A stretch of DNA of 35,547 bases from Candidatus Peribacteraceae bacterium (GTDB taxonomy: Bacteria; Patescibacteriota; Gracilibacteria; Peribacterales; Peribacteraceae): NCBI GenBank assembly GCA_013140485.1, contig JABFSS010000117.1:1-35547 (forward strand). The letters are read 5' to 3'. A program made the translations under genes and the position numbers. Shown in pieces: positions 29,556 through 35,547 of the stretch. Numbering within the stretch: the first letter of the stretch is position 1; each line of letters starts with the position of its first letter. The notes under the pieces are model-generated. The model was not told where the DNA came from, made no database searches, and saw nothing but the letters and a program-made list of their open reading frames with translations.

Positions 29556-30929
29556 TCACGATTGCGGAAATAATCTTCGTTCGAATGGAACAAACCTGTA
29601 CTCCTCTCCTAACGAAAAACGAATTTCCGTCCCCGAAGCGCTGCGGACGTCCGATCTCCAACTAAAAGGTACGCCGCTGAGCTGCGCCGCGAGACGGGCG
29701 GAGGACGGACTTCCGCCTCGGACATTCAGGAACGACAGCATGTCCAGCGACTCGGGCCCCTTTTCCGCCTTCGCAACTGTGAAGCCGTAACGGAGCAATT
29801 CATTGCGCAAACGCTGCGCCTGGATTTTTGCCTTGGGAGCATGCGTAATGGTCACCGTCGGCCGGGTCAGGTACAGATCGCGGTGAGAAAAGAGGAGTGA
29901 CGCGAGCGAGCGAATTTGTCCCCAATCCGAGACGTCATCCGTCAGCGACACGGGCAACAGCACTGATCCACTCCCCGCAACGCCCGGCGGCGGGGGATAG
30001 ACCAATCCTCCCGGCGCGGCTTCGCTTCGGTCTCCGCCGGTCTTGGTCGAGAGGTGCATCGTGATGATCCGGTCGCGGTCGATGCCGGCGGCGGTTCCGG
30101 CGAGTCCCCACAGATCGGACGGCAGGAACGTCCATTCGACGTGGCCGCGGAGAGCGTCGAGTATCCCGTCGAAAAGATGCACGCTTTCCATGACGTCGCG
30201 GGGACGCGTCTTCGCCATCAGCGCGCTCAAAATCTGCTGCTGACGGGCGGACCGGTCAAAGTCCGACGTCGAATGCCGGCTCCGCGCGTACCGCAGTGCC
30301 GTTTTGCCATCCAGATGTTGCTGTCCAGCCTCAATTGCAAACACGCCCAGCTCGCCTTCTTCCACGGGGTACGTGTCGTCGGTGATCGTCTTCGGCACCG
30401 TCACGTCGACGCCTCCCACCATATCGATCATCCGCTCAAAGCCGATGAAATCCATTTTCATGACGCCGTGAATGGGAATATCCAGCCGCTCTTCAAGTTC
30501 ATCCGCAAAATCGCGCATCGCGAGCAGAGATGCCCCCGTCGCAGTGAGTCCTTCCTTCCGGTGCGCACGTTTGCGGATGGAATAGAGCCCGTTGATTTTC
30601 CCCGGCGCCATCCTCGTCGAATCCGTCAGGTAGAGATCGCGCGGAATCGAGAACAGAACGAGACTCCGGCTCGTGGGTTCCATGCTCGCGACGACAATTG
30701 CGTCCGTCAGGTCGGCGGCCGTATGTTCGCTGTCTCCGACGCCCAAAAGCAGGACGTTCGTCCGGCCGTCCGCGTCGCGCGGGGCAAGCGTCCCCGTGAT
30801 GCTTGCGAATAATTCACCGGCAAGCGAACTCACCGCGCCCGTGGCCCCCACCGCCGCGATGGGCAGCGCAAAGGCGCACGCGAGCGTGACGAGCCAGACG
30901 GCCGTCATTCGAATCCATTCCCGGGGCAT
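29556..30929 (-). CDS. LytR-CpsA-Psr (LCP) family protein
   Basis: LCP enzymes transfer lipid-linked glycopolymers onto the cell wall. From ATG 30929 the protein has 457 residues: an N-terminal membrane helix (AVWLVTLACAFALPIAAVG), then the LCP catalytic domain with NVLLLGVGDSEHTAADLTDAI, SLVLFSIPRDLYL, KINGLYSI, GFERMIDMVGGVDVTV and ALRYARSRHSTSDFDRSARQQ, where the conserved Asp and Arg residues bind the pyrophosphate. The C-terminal ~100 residues (PTVTITHAPKAKIQAQRLRNELLRYGF) match a LytR_C-like domain. It may act with the sugar-activation genes at 19-21 kb. Confidence 0.9.
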   Translation of the reverse strand: MPREWIRMTAVWLVTLACAFALPIAAVGATGAVSSLAGELFASITGTLAPRDADGRTNVLLLGVGDSEHTAADLTDAIVVASMEPTSRSLVLFSIPRDLYLTDSTRMAPGKINGLYSIRKRAHRKEGLTATGASLLAMRDFADELEERLDIPIHGVMKMDFIGFERMIDMVGGVDVTVPKTITDDTYPVEEGELGVFAIEAGQQHLDGKTALRYARSRHSTSDFDRSARQQQILSALMAKTRPRDVMESVHLFDGILDALRGHVEWTFLPSDLWGLAGTAAGIDRDRIITMHLSTKTGGDRSEAAPGGLVYPPPPGVAGSGSVLLPVSLTDDVSDWGQIRSLASLLFSHRDLYLTRPTVTITHAPKAKIQAQRLRNELLRYGFTVAKAEKGPESLDMLSFLNVRGGSPSSARLAAQLSGVPFSWRSDVRSASGTEIRFSLGEEYRFVPFERRLFPQS

Positions 30930-31027
30930 GATGATCAAGACGTGCAAGGGTCGAAAACCTTACTCCGCAAAAACTTGTATTTCCACTCGGGAGCGGGATA
31001 ATAACGGCGATTTTCCCCCTCTCATTC

Positions 31028-31534
31028 ATGCGCATCCGCACCACAACGGCCGTCACCATCGCATCCGCTCTTCTGCTTCTTCCCGCCTGTGGACGAAAGG
31101 CAGCGGAGAACGCGATGGAACAGCAGATCAGACAAGAAACAGGAGGGGACGCCGATGTCGATATGAATGCCGACGGTTCGATGCAGGTGACAACGAAGGA
31201 CGGAACATACAACGCCGGCAATAACCAACTTCCTGAAGACTGGCCCACGGATGCTCCCATCTACGCGGGCGCCAAAATCCAGTTCTCCGGCTCGGCAAAC
31301 GGCACCACGGGCAAGCCCGGTTCCGCGGCGGTTCTCACGACGAGCGACAGCGCGGCGGATGTCGTCACGTATTACAAAGCCGAACTCGCCAAGCAGGGCT
31401 GGACGATCTCGTCGACGATGGAAGCTCAGGGCACGAGCATCTTCGGCGCCACCAAAGGCACCCGCGCACTTTCGCTTTTGATCGGATCTGCCGAGGGGCA
31501 GACGAGCATCACGATCGGGATAGGGGAGCAGTAA
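31028..31534 (+). CDS. Putative lipoprotein
   Basis: 168 residues with a lipoprotein signal (MRIRTTTAVTIASALLLLPACG; lipobox LPAC). The mature part has an acidic N-terminal region and a compact alpha/beta domain (DAPIYAGAKIQFSGS, DVVTYYKAELAKQGWTISST, LSLLIGSAEGQTSITIGI). This order resembles small lipoproteins with a YYKxxLxxxGW motif. Specific role unknown. TAATAA lies about 25 nt upstream as a possible -10 element. It is divergent from the LCP gene. Confidence 0.75.
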   Translation: MRIRTTTAVTIASALLLLPACGRKAAENAMEQQIRQETGGDADVDMNADGSMQVTTKDGTYNAGNNQLPEDWPTDAPIYAGAKIQFSGSANGTTGKPGSAAVLTTSDSAADVVTYYKAELAKQGWTISSTMEAQGTSIFGATKGTRALSLLIGSAEGQTSITIGIGEQ

Positions 31535-31536
31535 GG

Positions 31537-31542
31537 TATAAT
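31537..31542 (+). promoter_or_regulatory. -10 hexamer for leaderless 31549 gene
   Basis: A perfect TATAAT ends 6 nt before ATG 31549. The -35 region is weak. It is one of the two clearest leaderless arrangements here. Confidence 0.6.
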
Positions 31543-31548
31543 CATCAT

Positions 31549-31713
31549 ATGAAATATTCAAAGAGCTACATTGCAACGCTCGAAAAAGAAGCCGCTGCAT
31601 TGAGAAAGGCATATCGGGAAGGAAAGATAAAAGGGTATAGCTCCGCAAAAGAACTTTTTGATGACATTCTAGGACGAAAGCCGACAAAGCAAACGAGGTC
31701 GAAGAAGAAATAA
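31549..31713 (+). CDS. Small basic protein
   Basis: A 54-residue, lysine-rich helical protein (MKYSKSYIATLEKEAAALRKAY through AKELFDDILGRKPTKQ). A consensus TATAAT at the leaderless distance strongly suggests it is expressed. Size, charge and position tail-to-tail with mazF recall a solitary antitoxin-like protein, but no family can be assigned. Confidence 0.6.
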   Translation: MKYSKSYIATLEKEAAALRKAYREGKIKGYSSAKELFDDILGRKPTKQTRSKKK

Positions 31714-31721
31714 TGCTGGTT

Positions 31722-32060
31722 TTATCTCAAAAGCAGCGTCAGCTTTTCAAGAACCTGATCAAGAGTGTTCTCTGAGGCACGCTCTACAAATTTTACCTGT
31801 CGCTCCCGCCAGTCGAGACTTTTCACGTGATCGGCGAGAATCACGCCATGTGTGCGGAGACCCGAAGGAAGCAGTACTTCAAACGGATAACCTTTGGCTT
31901 TACTGGTAATGGGACACGCGATCATCAATCCGACGCTCTCGTTATATTTTTCGTTTGTGAGAACAAGTGCAGGCCGCATTCCCGCCTGCTCACGTCCTTT
32001 CTGAGGATTGAACTGAAGAAAGACAATATCTCCCTGTGCTGGTACCCATCTTTTCACCAT
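31722..32060 (-). CDS. mazF: MazF/PemK-type endoribonuclease toxin
   Basis: A 112-residue ribosome-independent mRNA interferase. Family motifs: PAQGDIVFLQFNPQKGREQAGMRPALVLT (loop and catalytic Arg), MIACPITSKAKGYPFEV (catalytic Thr/Ser) and GVILADHVKSLDW. Length is normal. Its ATG overlaps the mazE stop by seven bases, so antitoxin and toxin are translationally coupled, with the antitoxin first. Confidence 0.93.
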   Translation of the reverse strand: MVKRWVPAQGDIVFLQFNPQKGREQAGMRPALVLTNEKYNESVGLMIACPITSKAKGYPFEVLLPSGLRTHGVILADHVKSLDWRERQVKFVERASENTLDQVLEKLTLLLR

Positions 32061-32284
32061 ATCTCTTTGCCAACAGGTTTTCCCGTGTCGATTTCAGCAT
32101 GTACATTTTCCGGCGTAATGCGCTCAAGTAAAGCGTCCAGAGTATCCACGGGAGAAACGACGAGTGCATTCTTTCGTAATTCCAAATCCACTTCTTCTCC
32201 CATGCGCAGTCCCATTTGGACCGCAAAAACTTTCGGCAATCGGATGCCGAGACTGTTGCCCCATTTGGTTAAGCGGATGCGCAT
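32054..32284 (-). CDS. mazE: MazE-type antitoxin (AbrB/SpoVT fold)
   Basis: A 76-residue antitoxin from ATG 32284. The N-terminal swapped-hairpin DNA-binding domain reads MRIRLTKWGNSLGIRLPK, with LRMGEEVDLELRKNALVVSP. The C-terminal tail (LDALLERITPENVHAEIDTGKPVG) would wrap MazF. The start is fixed by TATAAT 6 nt upstream; the longer frame would run through the promoter. MazE normally represses its own promoter. Confidence 0.93.
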   Translation of the reverse strand: MRIRLTKWGNSLGIRLPKVFAVQMGLRMGEEVDLELRKNALVVSPVDTLDALLERITPENVHAEIDTGKPVGKEIW

Positions 32285-32290
32285 GTGATA

Positions 32291-32319
32291 ATTATACATT
32301 GTATATCCATCGGTTGCAA
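32291..32319 (-). promoter_or_regulatory. mazEF promoter
   Basis: On the minus strand TTGCAA, a 17-nt spacer and TATAAT, ending 6 nt before the mazE ATG. This is a near-consensus sigma-70-type promoter that predicts a leaderless mRNA. Confidence 0.7.
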
Positions 32320-32345
32320 GCCGAAAATGACCTATGATTGCGACA

Positions 32346-33512
32346 ATGTCCCCCCGCCGCAACATTCGGCTGCTTTCCTGGTTCAACTTCTTCGTGAACT
32401 TCGAGCCGCTCGCGCCCGTCGCCATCATTTATTTTTCCCATGTGACGGGGTCATTCACGCTTGGTATGAGTGTTTTTTCGATCAGCATGCTCGCGTCCGC
32501 CGTCTTCGAAGTCCCGACGGGCGTCTTTTCGGACATGATCGGCAGAAAGTACACGATGACGCTCGGAGGGATTGCCGGAACACTCTCCATTCTCTGTTAC
32601 GCACTGGCGACGTCGTTTCCTCTGCTTGCGGTGGGCTCCGTTTTTGAAGGATTGATGATGGCGCTCTACAGCGGCAACAACAACGCGTTTCTCCATGACA
32701 CGCTCAAAGAAGCCCGACAGGAGGAGCAGTATGCGCACTTTCTCGGACGCACGAGTTCGTTGTTCCAGGCGGGCTTGGGAATATCCGCGCTGCTCGGCGG
32801 CGTGATTGCGGAATATTCGTTGCCGCTCGTGCTCTGGATCGGCGTCTTGCCCCGGTTTATGTGCGTTCTTCTGAGTCTGTTCATGCGTGAACCGAAGATC
32901 CATGAGAAGAGTGACGGCAATATCTTCGCCCATCTCGCGGAAGCGCTGCGGAACTTTAAGAAGAACGCGAGGCTCCGCACATTGAGTATGGCGTCAATTC
33001 TGGATTTCGGCGTCGGTCAGGCGGAATGGCGGTTCACGCCCGCATTTTTCCAGATGTTCTGGCCACTCTGGGCGATCGGACTTGGGCGCATGCTCGCGAA
33101 TCTACTGGCATGTCTCAGTTATTGGTTCTCCGGGAGAATCATCAAGAGGTTCAAGGCTCTTCCTGTGCTCCTCACCGGGAAAATCACCAGCCACACCGTC
33201 GCGTTTATTGCTTGCGGATTCCCCACTGTCCTGTCGCCGCTGATGATTTCGTGCACGTCAATCATCTACGGCATGAAGAGCGTTGCGGAGAATTCGCTTC
33301 TTCAACGGGAGTTCACCGACCGGCAGCGCGCGACCATGGGTTCGCTCAATACCTTCGCGGGCAGTCTGCTCCATGCGGTCTTTGCTGTCTGCTTCGGGTT
33401 AGTTGCTGACTCGCTGGGCCCCGCGAAGCCACTTCTGATTGTCGAATGCATTCTCTTCTCCGGCGTCTTCCTCTATTGGAGCGTGTTCAGGAAGGAGCGA
33501 GCGAGAGCGTAG
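32346..33512 (+). CDS. Major facilitator superfamily transporter
   Basis: A 388-residue MFS permease with about 11-12 membrane segments, starting at ATG 32346 (MSPRRNIRLLSW). The loop 2-3 motif A is VFSDMIGRKYTM. The N-terminal half is typical (SWFNFFVNFEPLAPVAIIYF, VFEGLMMALYSGNNNAFLHD). Substrate unknown; the group resembles drug/metabolite efflux proteins. TATGAT ends 7 nt before the start. It is divergent from mazEF, with 61 nt shared. Confidence 0.88.
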   Translation: MSPRRNIRLLSWFNFFVNFEPLAPVAIIYFSHVTGSFTLGMSVFSISMLASAVFEVPTGVFSDMIGRKYTMTLGGIAGTLSILCYALATSFPLLAVGSVFEGLMMALYSGNNNAFLHDTLKEARQEEQYAHFLGRTSSLFQAGLGISALLGGVIAEYSLPLVLWIGVLPRFMCVLLSLFMREPKIHEKSDGNIFAHLAEALRNFKKNARLRTLSMASILDFGVGQAEWRFTPAFFQMFWPLWAIGLGRMLANLLACLSYWFSGRIIKRFKALPVLLTGKITSHTVAFIACGFPTVLSPLMISCTSIIYGMKSVAENSLLQREFTDRQRATMGSLNTFAGSLLHAVFAVCFGLVADSLGPAKPLLIVECILFSGVFLYWSVFRKERARA

Positions 33513-33571
33513 CTGAAAAATACTCTCTCCTTCTGTTGCATTCCCTCTCTCGGTGCCGTCACACTATTTTT

Positions 33572-34699
33572 ATGCGTCTTCCCTCAGTCGCGACCGGCAT
33601 TCTGTCGTTCATGATCGTGAGCGCATGCGCGCCCACAGCTTCATCACCGCTGACACAGCAATCGTCATCAAGCGTAGGCAGTTCGTCAGTATCGTCTGCA
33701 GTGAGTGACCAACATGAGCCAGAAGTCATCGCCGATCATCTGAATATTCCGTGGGACATCGCCTTCCTTCCCGGTGGTGATCTGCTTGTGACCGAGCGGC
33801 CGGGGACACTTCTCAGGATTGGAGCCGATAAAAAGACATATTCCATCGACGGAGTCCGGCACGTAGGTGAAGGTGGACTTCTCGGTATCGCACTGCATCC
33901 GAATTTTGCGGACAATCATTTTCTGTATCTCTACATGACCACCCGCAGCGGCGAGAATCTCGTCAATCGTATCGAGCGGTATCGTTTTGAAAATGATGAA
34001 CTGACCGACCGGGTGGAAATTCTGACGGGAATTCCGGGTGCGCAAAATCACGACGGCGGGCGCATCGAGTTCGGACCGGTGGATGAAAAGTTATACATCA
34101 CGACGGGAGATGCGGGGCAGAGCAATCTTGCCCAGGATAAGAACTCTCTTGCAGGGAAAATTCTCCGGATCAACGACGATGGTTCCATTCCCGGCGATAA
34201 TCCTTTCGGCAATGCCGTCTGGTCCTATGGCCACCGCAATTCGCAAGGGATCGCGTGGGACGCCAATCGCCGGCTCTGGAGCACCGAGCACGGACGCAGC
34301 GGCGTGCAGTCGGGGTACGACGAACTCAATCTGATTGATAAGGGAGGCAACTATGGCTGGCCGCACACAGAAGGCCCCACAACCCGCGATGGCGTGCGCT
34401 CGCCCATGCTCCAGTCCGGTGCCGACTCCACATGGGCGCCGGCCTCCGCGGCGTACTTCGACGGCAGCATCTACTTCGGCGGGCTGCGCGGCGAGGCGCT
34501 CTACGAGGCAGTCATCCGGCCGGACGGGGGCCAGCCTCTGCTGAAGACGCACTTCCACGGAGAGTTCGGTCGCGTCCGCACAGTCCGTACCGGCCCCGAC
34601 GGACTGCTCTACCTCACCACGAGTAACCGAGACGGGCGGGGGAGTCCTGCGGCGGACGATGATAAGATCATCCGCGTGAATCCCGCATCACTTCCATGA
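33572..34699 (+). CDS. Lipoprotein sugar dehydrogenase (GSDH/PQQ-dependent family)
   Basis: A 375-residue beta-propeller. From ATG 33572 a lipoprotein signal (MRLPSVATGILSFMIVSACAP; lipobox VSAC) and a Ser-rich linker lead to the glucose/sorbosone dehydrogenase domain. Motifs: HLNIPWDIAFLPGGDLLVTERPG, GEGGLLGIALHPNF, the catalytic-His region PGAQNHDGGRIEFG, SYGHRNSQGIAWD and GGNYGWPHTEG. Such Asd-like enzymes oxidise aldose sugars with PQQ. No PQQ synthesis genes are seen, so cofactor would be scavenged. The stop overlaps the next lipoprotein gene (ATGA). Confidence 0.9.
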   Translation: MRLPSVATGILSFMIVSACAPTASSPLTQQSSSSVGSSSVSSAVSDQHEPEVIADHLNIPWDIAFLPGGDLLVTERPGTLLRIGADKKTYSIDGVRHVGEGGLLGIALHPNFADNHFLYLYMTTRSGENLVNRIERYRFENDELTDRVEILTGIPGAQNHDGGRIEFGPVDEKLYITTGDAGQSNLAQDKNSLAGKILRINDDGSIPGDNPFGNAVWSYGHRNSQGIAWDANRRLWSTEHGRSGVQSGYDELNLIDKGGNYGWPHTEGPTTRDGVRSPMLQSGADSTWAPASAAYFDGSIYFGGLRGEALYEAVIRPDGGQPLLKTHFHGEFGRVRTVRTGPDGLLYLTTSNRDGRGSPAADDDKIIRVNPASLP

Positions 34700-35547
34700 C
34701 GCTTCAACATCTTCTGTCTGTCTTCTTCATTTCTCTTCTGGTGACCGGATGCACCTCTGCAGTACCTCAAAAAGAGGCGCACGGTACCGGAAATTCGTCG
34801 GCATCTTTGGCATCCTCAACATCCTCGGTTTCCTCCGCACGCGCACTTGAATCTCTGCCGTCCGAACTCAGCATCCCGTACTTCTCGCAAATGAATCTGA
34901 CGGGCACAGGTTTGACGCTGACAAAAGTTCTTCGCCGGACGGATGAGTATGTGCAGCACGAGATCCGGTACCTGAGCAACGGCCTGGCGATCAGCGGCAT
35001 CCTGAATATTCCGACGGGAGACGGGCCGTTTCCGCTGGTCATCTTCAATCACGGGCATATTTCCCCCTCCATCTACACCGTGGGCAGAGGGCTGAGGCGC
35101 GAGCAGGATTATCTCGCAAAAGCGGGCTTCGCCGTTCTGCATACCGATTACCGCGGACATGGCGAGTCCGATGAAAGTCCGATGGTGGAGAAGACGTACG
35201 ACGGCAATCTGGAATATGCGATGGACAGCATCAACGCGATTCTCGCTATCCGCGCGGCGAACCTTGCGCGCGTCGACGCCTCGCGAGTCGGTATGCTCGG
35301 TCACTCGCTCGGCGGGGGAGTCACTCTGGCCGTCCTTACCTCGCATCCGGAGCTCGTCACCGCCGCAGTGCTCTACGCGCCGGTGAACGCCGACGTTTGG
35401 GAGAATTTCTCCCGCTGGAGGAAGGAGCGCGAGAAAGATGACCGCACCGAAGAGCTCAGCGGCACGCGCGAATCGAATCCGGATTTCTGGTCTCAGCTCT
35501 CTCCGCAGACATTCCTTGGCGACATCACCGCGCCGATTCTTCTGTTC
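34696..35547 (+). CDS. Lipoprotein alpha/beta hydrolase (3' end cut by window)
   Basis: 284 codons are visible, running off the right edge. A lipoprotein signal (LLSVFFISLLVTGCTS) precedes a Ser/Ala-rich linker, then an alpha/beta hydrolase of the prolyl-oligopeptidase/acetyl-esterase type. PLVIFNHGH is the oxyanion strand, DYRGHGESDES follows, and the nucleophile elbow is GMLGHSLGGG. The catalytic Asp and His would be beyond the edge. Its ATG overlaps the sugar-dehydrogenase stop by four bases, so both surface enzymes are coupled and may act on extracellular esters or glycans. Confidence 0.88.
   Translation, partial: MTLQHLLSVFFISLLVTGCTSAVPQKEAHGTGNSSASLASSTSSVSSARALESLPSELSIPYFSQMNLTGTGLTLTKVLRRTDEYVQHEIRYLSNGLAISGILNIPTGDGPFPLVIFNHGHISPSIYTVGRGLRREQDYLAKAGFAVLHTDYRGHGESDESPMVEKTYDGNLEYAMDSINAILAIRAANLARVDASRVGMLGHSLGGGVTLAVLTSHPELVTAAVLYAPVNADVWENFSRWRKEREKDDRTEELSGTRESNPDFWSQLSPQTFLGDITAPILLF

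Noticed and set aside
31022-31687. 221-residue minus-strand frame opposite the 31028 lipoprotein
   Set aside because: The + strand gene has a signal peptide, lipobox and normal composition; the antisense frame shows no motif.
1-35547. CRISPR array, insertion sequence, integrase or rRNA
   Set aside because: No regularly spaced direct repeats, transposase or recombinase motifs, or rRNA-like segments were seen on either strand; the inverted repeats found are all short and non-coding or intragenic.

Overview
The window looks like a chromosomal segment of a Candidate Phyla Radiation bacterium, most likely of the Peregrinibacteria/Peribacteria type. This is an inference from gene content and style: GC is about 55-60% in core genes, genes are compact with short junctions, Shine-Dalgarno sequences are scarce, and TrmB-type regulator, LCP, MopE-like and MazEF genes sit among housekeeping genes. 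TGA is used as a normal stop (def, the TrmB-type gene, the sugar dehydrogenase), so the UGA-glycine code of Gracilibacteria/Absconditabacteria does not apply.

Layout. 1-2286 (-): gatB (cut by the left edge), def and a DEDDh exonuclease. 2386-5916 (+): nth, a small unknown gene, a DipZ-like CcdA/thioredoxin fusion and two small unknown genes. 5962-10270 (-): a nitrogen module read glnA, amt, NhaD-like permease, with a TrmB-type regulator diverging from it (10524-11270, +). 11346-16175: a folate/thymidylate block with thyA and folA on + and folB, folK and folE on -, interrupted by three small or unknown genes. 16244-19467 (-): a lipoprotein whose C-terminal part resembles the SecD P1 head, then a SecD carrying an inserted parvulin domain. 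19520-22830 (-): cell-surface genes (NDP-sugar nucleotidyltransferase, a glycosylphosphotransferase without its catalytic half, a helical protein, an exported HExxH protein). 22874-26328: rlmD-type and rlmH rRNA methyltransferases, a small membrane protein (-), then a Fur/Zur-type regulator with a ZIP transporter. 26472-29143: tRNA-Glu(CUC) followed by an AT-rich accessory stretch of three unknown genes, punctuated by a second tRNA-Glu 3' half and a 10-bp copy of the tRNA 3' end. 29196-35547: envelope proteins (LCP, lipoproteins), mazEF, an MFS transporter, and a sugar-dehydrogenase lipoprotein overlapping a lipoprotein alpha/beta hydrolase cut by the right edge.

Three patterns cut across the genes. 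First, many start codons have a TANNNT hexamer ending only 6-7 nt upstream, which suggests widespread leaderless transcription. Second, many gene junctions hold foldback elements built from short degenerate units. Third, compact palindromes also lie inside coding sequence (thyA, secD, the def C-terminus), where they add short peptides.

No gene-free stretch exceeds 300 bases. The longest are 10307-10523 (glnA/TrmB divergent region), 15080-15262 (hairpin cluster) and 26329-26471 (upstream of tRNA-Glu). No rRNA, CRISPR array, transposase or integrase was seen.
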